A DNA stretch of 22,864 nt from Alphaproteobacteria bacterium (GCA_002701555.1 NZVS01000058.1:1-22864), one strand, 5' to 3'. Shown: positions 1 to 9,296, counted from the stretch's first letter. Notes: a model not told the origin generated them from the sequence alone. Translations and numbers: made by a program.

Positions 1-1
1 T

Positions 2-964
2 TACCCTAAAGAAATGAAGGAGTTTGTCCAAACCGGGATAGCGTCATGGTATGGCCCTGGTTTTCATGGCAAACAAACCGCTAATGGAGAAATCTATAAT
101 AGTGGCGACCTGACTGCCGCTCACAAAACATTGCAATTGCCTTCAATCATTCGCGTAACCAACCTTGAAAACGGCCGCTCTGCAATTTTGAGAGTTAATG
201 ACCGCGGGCCTTTTGCCCATGACCGCATACTTGATGTTTCTGAAAAAGGTGCAGAAATGCTAGGGTTTAAAAACAAGGGTAAAGCAAAAATAAAACTAGA
301 ACTTCTTGAAGAGGAAAGTAGTATTGTCGCTGATGCGGCTAAATCAGGTCGCGACACAAGAGGAATAGAGGTAGCCCTCAACCGGCAGGCAAAAACACAC
401 GTAGCAAGGCATCTTGATGAACATCACGACATGGGATGGGGCAGGGAACTTACGGTGGTCAGCACAGAACCAATGCAAATACCTCCGGCATTAAATCCGC
501 CAATAGAAAACACAGGAATGACGTCTGTTTACAAAAACACGGTAACCACGTCAGAACAAGTATTTCCATCTGATTATGATTCAGCTGTAATTACCCCCGT
601 TAACCCGACAATTGCGGCACAACCACTTGAAAACAGACCTATCGTTGTCTCTAACCAACTCCCCCCGACAAGTAACTCACTCGGAACAATTCCTGCTACA
701 TATCAACAGGCAAGCACTCTTCCTGTAGCAGATTCTGGATACTACATTCAGGTCGGTTCGTTTTCCAATCAGGCCAATGCTAGAAATCTGACGTCGTCTT
801 TGTCCGACATAGGGCCAACTGAAATGGTTACTATTGATCGTAACGGCTTACCAATTCATAAAGTGCGTGTTGGCCCGCTCCCATCGCAACAAGTAGCACT
901 GAATATATTGCCCCAAATTGTTGATCGTGGCTATAGCGATGCTATAGTTGTTGCCGAACAATAG
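2..964 (+). CDS. rlpA: RlpA-family septal-ring lytic transglycosylase with SPOR domain (5' end cut off)
   Basis: RlpA cleaves naked glycan strands of peptidoglycan, usually at the division septum in the periplasm. The frame is open to the left edge of the window, so the true start and the signal peptide lie outside; the ATG at 14 is internal. Numbering from that Met, residues 7-90 form the double-psi beta-barrel domain: GIASWYG at 8-14, TAAHKTL with the conserved His37, and VNDRGPF with the catalytic Asp63. A Pro/Thr/Asn-rich, low-complexity linker covers about 100-240. A C-terminal SPOR domain follows at 242-314 (YYIQVGSF start, VRVGPL near the end) and would bind denuded septal glycan. The carboxypeptidase gene begins 26 bp downstream, a usual alphaproteobacterial pairing. 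Family assignment is firm; enzymatic activity is inferred from the retained His and Asp. Confidence 0.93.
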   Translation, partial: YPKEMKEFVQTGIASWYGPGFHGKQTANGEIYNSGDLTAAHKTLQLPSIIRVTNLENGRSAILRVNDRGPFAHDRILDVSEKGAEMLGFKNKGKAKIKLELLEEESSIVADAAKSGRDTRGIEVALNRQAKTHVARHLDEHHDMGWGRELTVVSTEPMQIPPALNPPIENTGMTSVYKNTVTTSEQVFPSDYDSAVITPVNPTIAAQPLENRPIVVSNQLPPTSNSLGTIPATYQQASTLPVADSGYYIQVGSFSNQANARNLTSSLSDIGPTEMVTIDRNGLPIHKVRVGPLPSQQVALNILPQIVDRGYSDAIVVAEQ

Positions 965-990
965 AATCGATAACCCAAAAAGGTTTTAAT

Positions 991-2118
991 ATGCGTAGGA
1001 TACTCACAGCAGGTATTGCCTGTATGTCACTTTTTTCATTTTCACCGGCTTATGCTCAAGATACGTCCATAGAGACGAATGCTGAGCAGGCTATTATAGT
1101 TGACTATCAGACCGGCGCCATTTTGTTTGAAAAAAATGCCGACCAGAGAATGCCCACATCTTCGATGAGCAAGGTAATTACCGGATACGCCGTTTCAGAA
1201 GCAATAGAACGCGGTGATATAGGCCTTACAGATACTTGCCGTGTATCTGAAAAGGCTTGGCGCATGCAAGGTTCAAAAATGTTTGTAGAGTTAAATTCCG
1301 ACATAACTGTTGAAGACTTGCTTCGCGGCGTGATTATTCAGTCTGGTAATGATGCAACTGTAGTTTTGGCTGAGTGTCTTGCGGGTTCGGAAGATGCTTT
1401 TGCAGTTAGGTTAAACGAGATAGCTTCCGAACTGGGTATGGAAAATTCTAACTTCGTAAACGCCAGCGGCTGGCCTGACGAAAATCATTATTCCACAGCT
1501 CGTGACCTTGCAACTTTGGGGATGGCCTTAATCAAAAACCACCCAAATGAATATGAGATGTATAAAGAGATCGACTTCACTTATCATGATATCAAGCAAG
1601 GTAACAGAAATCCGCTTCTTTATAAGAATATTGGCGCCGATGGTATTAAAACAGGGCATACAGAGGCCGGTGGTTATGGGCTAATGGCCTCTGCTGTACG
1701 TGATGGGCGACGCGTGGTTATGGTACTGAATGGTATGAGCAGTATGCAAGAGCGAGCAGATGAAGGCACAGAGCTTATGACCTGGGCTTTGATGAACTTT
1801 AAAAATGAACAAATTGCCACGAAAGGTAGCGTTATTGAAAATGTACCTGTTATTTATGGCAAGACCGACGACGTGGACGTTGTTGCCGCAGAGGACGTTT
1901 ATGTTACTAAATCCGCCACTGATACTGGAAAGACAAATACGGAACTCCAGATTTTAACACCTTTGAAAGCACCATTAAATCAAGGCGATAAAGTTGGTGA
2001 GATGCATATTACAACTAGCGCAGGTAAACAAATAGTTGTTCCTGTTGCTGCCGCATCCAGCATTGAAGAAGCTCCTTTCTACAAGAAACTCTGGCAAAAA
2101 TTTACAAACAGGTCGTAA
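991..2118 (+). CDS. dacA: D-alanyl-D-alanine carboxypeptidase, PBP5/6 family
   Basis: This serine peptidase (family S11) removes the terminal D-Ala from peptidoglycan pentapeptides in the periplasm. A signal peptide is clear: a basic start, a hydrophobic core, and a likely cleavage after AYA at residue 22. All three active-site motifs are present: SMSK with nucleophile Ser58 and Lys61, SGN at 118-120, and KTG at 220-222. The last ~110 residues fit the beta-rich PBP5 C-terminal domain, and the final stretch (FYKKLWQKF) looks like the amphipathic helix that holds these enzymes on the outer face of the inner membrane. The 375-aa length is normal for the family. The stop overlaps the next start as TAATG, so tmk is probably translationally coupled. 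The dacA/dacC distinction cannot be made from sequence alone. Confidence 0.95.
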   Translation: MRRILTAGIACMSLFSFSPAYAQDTSIETNAEQAIIVDYQTGAILFEKNADQRMPTSSMSKVITGYAVSEAIERGDIGLTDTCRVSEKAWRMQGSKMFVELNSDITVEDLLRGVIIQSGNDATVVLAECLAGSEDAFAVRLNEIASELGMENSNFVNASGWPDENHYSTARDLATLGMALIKNHPNEYEMYKEIDFTYHDIKQGNRNPLLYKNIGADGIKTGHTEAGGYGLMASAVRDGRRVVMVLNGMSSMQERADEGTELMTWALMNFKNEQIATKGSVIENVPVIYGKTDDVDVVAAEDVYVTKSATDTGKTNTELQILTPLKAPLNQGDKVGEMHITTSAGKQIVVPVAAASSIEEAPFYKKLWQKFTNRS

Positions 2119-2780
2119 TGAGTAAGGGTTTGTTCATCACATTTGAAGGTGGCGAAGGCGCGGGGAAAACCACGCAAATAAGAGCTGTCACAGAATGGTT
2201 GAACGGAAAGGGCGTAGAGGTTGTTCCGACACGCGAACCTGGAGGAACTCCTGAAGCAGAGAAACTGCGTGACCTTTTGGTCAGAAGAGATGGGGGAAAC
2301 TGGACAGCAGAGGCGGAAGTCCTTCTTTTCTTTGCGGCGCGCCACATGCACATTACTGACGTTATAAAGCCGGCCCTTCAAGAGGGCAAAGTTGTGATTT
2401 GCGATCGTTTTACTGACTCGACCAGAGCCTACCAAGCATATGGTCATGGTCAAGAACTTGAATTCATCAACAAAGTAAATGACCTTGTTTTACAAGATTT
2501 CAAGCCAGATATAACTTTCATCCTTGATTTACCCGCCAAAGATGGGCTTGCACGATCAGAAAGACGACAAAGCGAAATAGGCTCTGATGACTCAGATAGT
2601 GAAGACCGTTTTGAAAAACTCGATGTTACCTTTCACGAAAAACTGAGGCAAGGCTTCCTGGAGATAGCAAGGAGAGAGCCTGAAAGATGCGTAATTATAG
2701 ATGCGCTTCAGACGCCATCCAGTATAACAAAAGAAATCAAGGTTTTGATAGATAAGAAAATGGGTGGCAACAATGGTTGA
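2118..2780 (+). CDS. tmk: thymidylate kinase
   Basis: Cytoplasmic enzyme that phosphorylates dTMP to dTDP with ATP, an essential step in dTTP supply. The P-loop GEGAGKTT lies at residues 12-19, TREPGGTP at 38-45 binds dTMP, and the DRF motif starts at Asp96 and is followed by the STRAYQ segment. The lid region near 147-165 carries RSERR and an unusually acidic, Ser/Asp-rich stretch before DRFE. At 220 aa it has normal length. The start overlaps the upstream stop by one base (TAATG) and the 3' end overlaps holB, so it sits inside a tight operon with the DNA polymerase III delta' gene, as in many bacteria. Confidence 0.96.
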   Translation: MSKGLFITFEGGEGAGKTTQIRAVTEWLNGKGVEVVPTREPGGTPEAEKLRDLLVRRDGGNWTAEAEVLLFFAARHMHITDVIKPALQEGKVVICDRFTDSTRAYQAYGHGQELEFINKVNDLVLQDFKPDITFILDLPAKDGLARSERRQSEIGSDDSDSEDRFEKLDVTFHEKLRQGFLEIARREPERCVIIDALQTPSSITKEIKVLIDKKMGGNNG

Positions 2781-3936
2781 TTTATTCGGCGCCCCTATAG
2801 AAGATGAAACTGATGAGGACGACATCGTTAATGATTCTGAAATTGCTGAGCTTGATGATACGCTGATACCGCAAGAGCTTACACCTCAGACGAATTCAGA
2901 GCTAACAGGTCATGAGCTTACAGAGGAGCGGCTTTTACAACTTGCCAATAGTAGTAAATTACCACATGCCTTATTGATTACAGGGCCGAAAGGCATTGGA
3001 AAATCTACGTTAAGCTATAGACTAGCCCGCTACCTCTTGGCAAATGAAAGTGAAAAAGAGAGCGGAACTCTGCGTATTTCTTCTGAAAAGCCTATATTCA
3101 GAAAAATCGCCACTGGTGCACATCCTGATTTTTGGGCTGTGAGACCTGAGTTCGATGAGAAGAGGGGGGCTACTAAGAACAGTCTTAGCATTCAACAAAT
3201 TCGTGAAATACCACCTTTTCTAAGAAAAACAACTTCCCAGAAAAACGGGTACAGAATTGCCATAGTTGAAAGCGCTGACACTATGACCAATGAGGCTCAG
3301 AACAGTCTTTTGAAAATATTGGAGGAACCACCTTCCAACAGTGTACTAATCATCGTGGCAGAAACCAAGGGTAGTCTTTTGCCCACAATCATTTCTCGTG
3401 TCATGCACATTCCGCTCACTCCTCTTTCGCATGAGGACACTATCGCAGTTATTAAAAATGTTAATCCTGAAATTGCAAGAAATGAAGATATTAACATGCT
3501 TGCAGAAATGTCCCAGGGGAGTGCTGGATTAGCGCTTAACATGGCAGAAACCAATATTCTTGATATTATAAAAGAACTTATCGCACTTTTTGAAAAGTGG
3601 CCCTCTTTTGATACAAAACATGTTCATATTCTAATTGAGAAGATGTCAGTGTATAAATCAGGTGACAGAGATATATTTGTAGACTTTACCGAAAGTCTTT
3701 GTTGGATCCTGCGCAGTGGGATTATTGCCAAAGGTAGAGGTAAATTAGACGACCTTCCGCAGATCCTGGAAGGTAAGCAAGGGTATAAAAAATTCATTCA
3801 GGCGCACTCTATGGATAAATTAACCGCAATTTATGACGAGGTTGAAGAGCTTCTGAAAAGAACTATCAGGCAATCGCTGGACAAAAAAAATACGTTAACT
3901 CAGGTTTTCTTTGTATTACAAACACGTCCAGTCTAA
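2773..3936 (+). CDS. holB: DNA polymerase III subunit delta'
   Basis: Delta' is the stator of the clamp loader that places the beta sliding clamp on DNA. An AAA+ fold is visible: Walker A GPKGIGKS at residues 71-78 (numbered from the ATG at 2773), HPDFW near 117, an ESADTMTNEAQNSLLKILEEPP-type segment around 166-187, and the SRx arginine-finger motif at 208-210, here SRV rather than the usual SRC. No zinc-knuckle cysteines are present. The first ~30 residues are an Asp/Glu-rich extension. A GTG at 2764 could also start the frame, but the ATG at 2773 is preceded by GGGTGG at a good distance and overlaps tmk by only 8 bp, so I chose it. The neighbouring tmk, metG and tatD genes support the assignment. 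Confidence 0.9.
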   Translation: MVDLFGAPIEDETDEDDIVNDSEIAELDDTLIPQELTPQTNSELTGHELTEERLLQLANSSKLPHALLITGPKGIGKSTLSYRLARYLLANESEKESGTLRISSEKPIFRKIATGAHPDFWAVRPEFDEKRGATKNSLSIQQIREIPPFLRKTTSQKNGYRIAIVESADTMTNEAQNSLLKILEEPPSNSVLIIVAETKGSLLPTIISRVMHIPLTPLSHEDTIAVIKNVNPEIARNEDINMLAEMSQGSAGLALNMAETNILDIIKELIALFEKWPSFDTKHVHILIEKMSVYKSGDRDIFVDFTESLCWILRSGIIAKGRGKLDDLPQILEGKQGYKKFIQAHSMDKLTAIYDEVEELLKRTIRQSLDKKNTLTQVFFVLQTRPV

Positions 3937-3964
3937 GCTACACAAAACTTCACGGACAAAAACT

Positions 3965-5527
3965 ATGAGCAATAAAACACCTTATTACATCACAACAGCT
4001 ATTTCTTACGTTAACGGCGCCCCGCATCTAGGCCATGCATATGAAGATATTTTGACTGACATTATGGCGAGGTTTAAACGGCTCGACGGATTTGATGTAA
4101 TGTTTTTAACCGGTACAGATGAACACGGGCAAAAGGTTGCAAAAACTGCAGAAAAGAATGGCAAGGCACCACAAGAATTTTGTGACGAAATCGCCCAAAC
4201 ATTTATTCAGCTAAAAAAAGACCTCAATATTTCTAATGATGATTTTATTAGGACGACGGAAAACAGGCATTATGAGGCTGCAAAAGACCTTTGGCTGAAA
4301 ATCAAAAATGCAGGAGATATCTATCTCGATTCATATGCAGGCTGGTACTCAACCCGCGAAGAAGCCTTTTTTTCAGAAAAAGAACTGAAAGTTGATGAAA
4401 AAACAGGAGAGAAACGCACCCCGAATGACACGGAAGTGGAGTGGATGGAAGAAAGCAGTTATTTCTTTAAACTTTCCGCCTATCAGGACAAATTGCTGGC
4501 CCATTATGAAGCACATCCTGAGTTTATCCAGCCCGCGTCCCGTCGCAACGAGGTTATAAGTTTTGTAAAAGGCGGACTGGAAGATCTTTCTATATCTCGG
4601 ACAACCTTTAACTGGGGTATACCTGTACCTGAAGACGACGAACATGTCATGTATGTCTGGCTTGATGCCTTGACCAATTATATGACAGCTATTGGCTATC
4701 CAGACATTGAAAGCGAGGGTTTTAAAAAATACTGGCCTGCAGACGTACATGTTATCGGAAAAGACATTATACGTTTCCATTGCGTTTTCTGGCCTGCTTT
4801 CCTGATGTCGGCAGGTATCGATTTGCCTAAACAGGTTTTTGCCCACGGTTTTATAAATGTTGACGGTCAAAAAATGTCCAAATCTCTCGGTAATGTTGTT
4901 TCTCCCACAGATTTAATTGAAAAATACGGGCTTGACCAAACGCGTTACATTCTTGCTCGCGAAATATCACATGGCGAAGACGGAAACTTTACTTACTCTC
5001 AAGCTCTTAACAGACTAAATTCCGATCTGGCTAACGGCTTAGGTAACCTTGCCCAACGTTCACTTTCTATGATTTATAAAAATTGTGACGCAAAAATGCC
5101 CGCACGAGAAAATCTTACAGAGCAAGACACTGAACTTTTGGAAATGTGCTATTCGGTTATACCAAAACTACGCGATGAAGCTGATAAATTCAGATTCAAC
5201 AGGGTCTTGGAGGAAATATGGCGTATAGTTTATGCCGCGAATGCCTACATAGATGATCAGGCCCCATGGACATTGAAGAAAACTGACCACGTCCGAATGG
5301 GTGTAGTACTATCTGTAATTGCTGAAACTGTTCGATGCCTTGGCATTATGTTGCAACCCTTTATGCCCCAGTCTTGTAAAATACTTCTCGATCAGGTTGG
5401 TGTAGACGAAAACCAAAGAGAATTTTCCCACATTTCAGGAAAATATGCCCTTTCAGATGGATATGAAGTTGAAAAACCGGAAGGTGTCTTCCCACGAATT
5501 CAGATTGAAGAAGATAATGACGCTTAA
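3965..5527 (+). CDS. metG: methionyl-tRNA synthetase
   Basis: Class I aminoacyl-tRNA synthetase that charges tRNA-Met, including the initiator. The HIGH motif is HLGH at residues 21-24 and the KMSKS motif is KMSKS at 303-307. The connective-peptide segment (GWYSTREEAFF) has no zinc-knuckle cysteines, which fits the zinc-free short MetG type, and the 520-aa length shows that the C-terminal tRNA-binding domain is absent. The frame extends upstream to an ATG at 3911 inside holB, but the conserved start is at 3965, where the protein begins MSNKTPYYIT; the region ahead of it does not resemble any MetRS. Only 28 bp separate it from holB, so co-transcription is likely. Confidence 0.95.
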   Translation: MSNKTPYYITTAISYVNGAPHLGHAYEDILTDIMARFKRLDGFDVMFLTGTDEHGQKVAKTAEKNGKAPQEFCDEIAQTFIQLKKDLNISNDDFIRTTENRHYEAAKDLWLKIKNAGDIYLDSYAGWYSTREEAFFSEKELKVDEKTGEKRTPNDTEVEWMEESSYFFKLSAYQDKLLAHYEAHPEFIQPASRRNEVISFVKGGLEDLSISRTTFNWGIPVPEDDEHVMYVWLDALTNYMTAIGYPDIESEGFKKYWPADVHVIGKDIIRFHCVFWPAFLMSAGIDLPKQVFAHGFINVDGQKMSKSLGNVVSPTDLIEKYGLDQTRYILAREISHGEDGNFTYSQALNRLNSDLANGLGNLAQRSLSMIYKNCDAKMPARENLTEQDTELLEMCYSVIPKLRDEADKFRFNRVLEEIWRIVYAANAYIDDQAPWTLKKTDHVRMGVVLSVIAETVRCLGIMLQPFMPQSCKILLDQVGVDENQREFSHISGKYALSDGYEVEKPEGVFPRIQIEEDNDA

Positions 5528-5541
5528 CTAAGGTTAACACT

Positions 5542-5901
5542 ATGCTTGAATACACGATCATTTTAACAAATCTATCCCTCAATATGGAGATAGGTGTTTA
5601 TCAGCAGGAGCACGGTGTAAAACAAGAGGTTCTGGTCAGTGTTAAAGCCAAAGTCCAGCTTCCAAACCCTCATATTGAAGACAACATTGATAACGTTCTT
5701 AATTATGCGACTATTAAAAATCAAATTGAAGCCATTGCCGCTAAAGGTCACATACATTTGGTGGAAAGCTTTGCTGACATGATTTTATCAAAATGTATGG
5801 AAGATAAACGTATTAAAGAAATGAGAGTACGAGTGGAGAAAACAGAGATATTTGATAATGCTGAAAAAGTGGGTGTTGAATTTAAACGCCGACAAGCATA
5901 G
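5542..5901 (+). CDS. folB: dihydroneopterin aldolase
   Basis: FolB splits 7,8-dihydroneopterin into 6-hydroxymethyl-dihydropterin and glycolaldehyde in folate synthesis, as a cytoplasmic ring-shaped oligomer. The 119-aa length is normal. Conserved points are IGVYQQE at residues 17-23, LNYATI with Tyr55, LVESFAD with the pterin-binding Glu75, and VEK with Lys100, the expected catalytic lysine. It lies 14 bp after metG, with AAGG ahead of the ATG, and 10 bp before tatD, so it is inside the metG-tatD operon. The related enzyme FolX (dihydroneopterin triphosphate epimerase) shares the fold and cannot be fully excluded, but the motif set reads as FolB. No folK or folP is seen in this window. Confidence 0.85.
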   Translation: MLEYTIILTNLSLNMEIGVYQQEHGVKQEVLVSVKAKVQLPNPHIEDNIDNVLNYATIKNQIEAIAAKGHIHLVESFADMILSKCMEDKRIKEMRVRVEKTEIFDNAEKVGVEFKRRQA

Positions 5902-5911
5902 GTAAATACTC

Positions 5912-6718
5912 ATGTTGATAGATTCACATTGCCACTTAAACCACATCAAAATTAAAGATGCAGGCTCTCCCTCAGAACTTATCAAGGATGCAAAATCCCA
6001 TGGTATTGCAGGTCTTCTTACGATCTGTTGCCAAATAAATGAGGAGTTTGACGAAATCCATTCTATAGCAAAAGAACATGAAAATGTATGGTGCAGTGTC
6101 GGAACACATCCGCACGACGCTGGTTTGAAAACAGAAATGGCTATTTCTCAGTCGCAGATAGAAGACTATGTGACTGACAATCCAAAGGTTATCGGAATAG
6201 GGGAGACAGGACTTGATTATTATTACGATAATAGTCCGCGCGAGGCTCAGAAAGAGTCTTTTAGAAAACACATCCGCGCCTGCCTAGCTACCGACACACC
6301 AGTCATTATTCACACACGTGATGCCGAAGAAGAGACTATCGAAATCCTTCAAGAGGAAGGGCAAGGCAAACTTAGAGGGGTACTTCATTGTTTTAGCGGG
6401 TCAAGCTGGCTAGCCGAAAAGGGGCTTAAGCTCGGGCTTTACATTTCGTTTTCAGGTATTGTTACCTTTAAAAAGGCCACGGAATTACAAGAAATAGCCA
6501 AAGCGACACCTTTGGAGAGGATATTGGTTGAAACCGATGCTCCTTATCTAGCCCCAGTGCCTTTTCGTGGAAAAACAAATGTTCCCGCATATGTCAGACA
6601 TACCTCAAAATTTTTATCTGAACTTAAATCAGTATCTGAGGAAACGGTATCAACCCATTCTACTGAAAACTTTTTTAAACTTTTCAACAAGGCCAAGGAT
6701 ACATGGATTACAAAATAA
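5912..6718 (+). CDS. tatD: TatD-family metal-dependent deoxyribonuclease
   Basis: TatD proteins are TIM-barrel metallohydrolases with 3'-5' exonuclease activity on DNA, linked to repair and DNA turnover. The metal ligands are all in place: DSHCHL with His6 and His8, GETGLDY with Glu98, IHTRDA with His134, LHCFSG with His159, and ETDAPYL with Asp209. The 268-aa length is normal. AGGT lies upstream of the ATG. The 3' end overlaps the next gene by 16 bp, in a different frame. The metG-tatD-MBL order is widespread in alphaproteobacteria. The physiological substrate is not settled by sequence. Confidence 0.93.
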   Translation: MLIDSHCHLNHIKIKDAGSPSELIKDAKSHGIAGLLTICCQINEEFDEIHSIAKEHENVWCSVGTHPHDAGLKTEMAISQSQIEDYVTDNPKVIGIGETGLDYYYDNSPREAQKESFRKHIRACLATDTPVIIHTRDAEEETIEILQEEGQGKLRGVLHCFSGSSWLAEKGLKLGLYISFSGIVTFKKATELQEIAKATPLERILVETDAPYLAPVPFRGKTNVPAYVRHTSKFLSELKSVSEETVSTHSTENFFKLFNKAKDTWITK

Positions 6719-7482
6719 CCATCGCTGGTTGCGGAAACTCCTTTGGTGTGCCGAGACCGGGGAATGAGTGGGGGAATTGTGATCCAAAAAACAAAAAAAA
6801 CAGACGAACACGTTGCTCTTTGTTAATTCAGTCTGAAACAACAAATATAGTCGTTGATACAGGTCAGGATTTTCGCGAGCAGATGAACACCTTCAACATC
6901 AAAAACCTTGACGCTGTTCTTTATACTCACGCTCATGGTGATCACGTTGCAGGCATTGATGATGTAAGGGTCTACGCGCAAGACAAAGTAAATTCGGGAA
7001 GATTTCCTGTCTACTCAAGTCAATCCTGTCTGACAGAATTGGAACGCAGGTATAACTATTTGTTTGAAACAGTAAACCCTTCTTATCCTGCGCTATTTCG
7101 ACAGGAGCTGGTTAAAGTCTACGAGCCGTTCAGGGTAGGGGACATAGATATTACACCCCACCTGTTAAACCACGGACGTATAACTGCTTTGGGCTATAGG
7201 TTCGGAAGCACTGCCTATTCAGTTGATATGCTGGACCTAGCCAATGATGATATGAGCATCAATCACTTAAAAGGAATTCACACATGGATAGTAGACGCCG
7301 GAGGTTTTATGTCATCGACAAACCCTGTTCACGCCAGTTTTGAACGCATTTTTGCACTTAATGAGAAAATAGGGGCCAAGCGTGTTATTCTAACAGTGCT
7401 TTCCCACCTTATTGATTATAATAGCGTGAATTCAGCCCTTCCGGACGGCTTTGAACTTGCCTATGATGGGTTGGTATTGTAA
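6703..7482 (+). CDS. MBL-fold metallohydrolase, PhnP-like
   Basis: A metallo-beta-lactamase-fold hydrolase of the PhnP / cyclic-phosphodiesterase type. The metal-binding motif THAHGDH at residues 75-81 gives His76, His78, Asp80 and His81. Further probable ligands are His157 (LLNHGRI), Asp175 (YSVDML) and His235 near the end (LSHLIDY). The N terminus has the family opening with ITIAGCGNSFGVPRPG and a small Cys-containing segment (Cys26 and Cys38). The 259-aa length fits. The start codon lies inside tatD, giving a 16-bp overlap. The usual alphaproteobacterial annotation is MBL-fold hydrolase with unknown natural substrate; phosphoribosyl cyclic phosphate is only an analogy to PhnP, and no phn genes are near. 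Confidence 0.88.
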   Translation: MDYKITIAGCGNSFGVPRPGNEWGNCDPKNKKNRRTRCSLLIQSETTNIVVDTGQDFREQMNTFNIKNLDAVLYTHAHGDHVAGIDDVRVYAQDKVNSGRFPVYSSQSCLTELERRYNYLFETVNPSYPALFRQELVKVYEPFRVGDIDITPHLLNHGRITALGYRFGSTAYSVDMLDLANDDMSINHLKGIHTWIVDAGGFMSSTNPVHASFERIFALNEKIGAKRVILTVLSHLIDYNSVNSALPDGFELAYDGLVL

Positions 7483-7523
7483 AACGGTTTCCAAAATTAA
7501 TATTTAAAAGCAGACAGTTACAG

Positions 7524-9296
7524 ATGACCTCACTATTGCAACTTTTAACTGAGAAAACACAAAACGCCTTTGAAGCAAATGACCTTGATAGTAATTTGGG
7601 CACTGTACGCGTCTCAGACAGACCAGACCTTGCCCAGTTTCAATGTAATGGCGCCATGGCTGCAGCCAAACAAGCGGGAAAAAACCCACGCGCAATAGCG
7701 GCAGATATAGTTTCAAAACTTGAAAAAAATGAAATTTTTGAAAAGCTGGAAATAGCCGGCCCCGGCTTTATAAATATTAATGTTAAGCCCGAAATACTCT
7801 ATAAATATGCACTGAAGAGTTTGGAAGTTAATTTGGGTGTAGGTAATATAGGGAAGGGCGCAAAAGTTATTTTTGATTATGGCGGCCCTAACGTTGCCAA
7901 GGCAATGCATGTCGGTCATTTACGCTCAGCAATCATAGGTGAATCACTCAAACGTGCCTATAACTTTGCAGGATACGATGCCATAGGTGACATACATCTT
8001 GGTGACTGGGGCACCCAAATGGGCATGGTTATATCCGAGCTAGAAATCCGGCACCCAGATTGGCCTTATTTTAGAGAGAATCAGACCGATTTTCCAAAAG
8101 ATAGCCCAATAACGCTACAGGATCTCGAGGAAATTTACCCAGCTGCTTCAGCTGCATGCAAGCAAAACGAAGATAGATTGGAACAAGCGAGACAGGCCAC
8201 AGTAGAACTTCAAAACGGGCGCCCAGGCTACAGGGCATTGTGGCAGCACATGGTAGATGTATCTATTGAAGCAATAAAAGCCAATTACGAAAAACTGAAT
8301 GTGCATTTTGAATTATGGAACGGGGAAGCCTCCGTCCATGATCTAATATCACCAATGGTTAAAAAACTGAAGGAAGATAATCTTGCCGTAGCAAGTGATG
8401 GCGCACTGGTCATGCATGTTGCAAGAGACGATGATAGCAAAGAAATTCCCCCTTTAATATTATACAAAAAAGACGGTGCCGTAATGTATGGCACAACAGA
8501 TCTTGCTACGTTACTTGAGCGAGAAAAATATTTTCAACCTGAAAAGGTCACTTATGTCGTAGATAAACGGCAAAATTTGCATTTCGAACAAGTTTTCCGA
8601 GCCGCTAAAGCATCTAATATCACACCCGGGAAAACCGATTTGACTTTCATCGGTTATGGTACAATGAATGGCACCGACGGAAAACCTTTTAAAACCCGCG
8701 AAGGCGGCGTAATGAAACTGGAAGATCTCATCAAAACCAGTCATGAGAAGGCTTTACAGAAAATGAGCGAAGCCAACATCACTGGAAAATTCGACGAAAA
8801 GCAAACAAATGACATCGCGCATAAAGTTAGTATTGCCGCCATAAAGTTTGCGGATCTACAAAATCATCCGAATTCAGACTACATCTTTGATTTGGATAGA
8901 ATGACTTCCTTCGAAGGTAAAACCGGGCCTTATTTATTGTACCAAACAGTTAGAATTAATTCTCTTTTAGAAAAAGCAGATAGCGACGGCATTCAATCTC
9001 ATAATAATGCTTTGCCAAATGAAGCGCTAGAATTGCAAGAAATTGAACTTTTACTGCATATAACGCAATTTCCAGAAAACTCATTGGGAGTTGTCAAAAG
9101 CAACTCGCCACATATTCTAGCCGATTATTTATATAAATTGGCTCAAAATTTCAGTTCATTTTACTCGAACTGTCACATCATGTCAGAAAAGAATACTCAA
9201 CGTCGTCAATTCCGCTTAATGCTTTGCCAGATGACACGTGCACAAATGATAGCAGGATTAGGAATTCTTGGCATAGATGTTCCTGAAAAAATGTAG
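7524..9296 (+). CDS. argS: arginyl-tRNA synthetase
   Basis: Class I synthetase that charges tRNA-Arg. The N-terminal ~110 residues form the Add1 tRNA D-loop-binding domain (ending with AGPGFININV). The HIGH motif is HVGH at residues 129-132, followed by LRSAIIGES. The KMSKS site is degenerate (FKTREGG), as in most ArgRS. A C-terminal anticodon-binding DALR domain carries the LYKLAQNFSSFY segment. The length of 590 aa is normal. It starts 41 bp after the MBL gene with no strong ribosome-binding site, and is followed by a 155-bp gap, so it may end the long plus-strand operon. Confidence 0.95.
   Translation: MTSLLQLLTEKTQNAFEANDLDSNLGTVRVSDRPDLAQFQCNGAMAAAKQAGKNPRAIAADIVSKLEKNEIFEKLEIAGPGFININVKPEILYKYALKSLEVNLGVGNIGKGAKVIFDYGGPNVAKAMHVGHLRSAIIGESLKRAYNFAGYDAIGDIHLGDWGTQMGMVISELEIRHPDWPYFRENQTDFPKDSPITLQDLEEIYPAASAACKQNEDRLEQARQATVELQNGRPGYRALWQHMVDVSIEAIKANYEKLNVHFELWNGEASVHDLISPMVKKLKEDNLAVASDGALVMHVARDDDSKEIPPLILYKKDGAVMYGTTDLATLLEREKYFQPEKVTYVVDKRQNLHFEQVFRAAKASNITPGKTDLTFIGYGTMNGTDGKPFKTREGGVMKLEDLIKTSHEKALQKMSEANITGKFDEKQTNDIAHKVSIAAIKFADLQNHPNSDYIFDLDRMTSFEGKTGPYLLYQTVRINSLLEKADSDGIQSHNNALPNEALELQEIELLLHITQFPENSLGVVKSNSPHILADYLYKLAQNFSSFYSNCHIMSEKNTQRRQFRLMLCQMTRAQMIAGLGILGIDVPEKM

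Noticed and set aside
4373..4870. 165-aa reading frame on the minus strand inside metG
   Set aside because: It lies wholly within a well-supported metG, has no family resemblance and no ribosome-binding site; it is a codon-usage shadow. The same holds for other antisense frames inside tmk, lipA and lpd.
5524..5537. TTAA-N6-TTAA resembling a CtrA-binding site between metG and folB
   Set aside because: The consensus spacing is 7, not 6, and the site lies inside an operon rather than at a promoter.
7396..7420. Apparent shift of the last metal-binding His in the MBL-fold protein
   Set aside because: Compared with my memory of some relatives the His looked one place off, but the spacing LTxxxH...D also fits E. 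coli PhnP, so it is probably normal.
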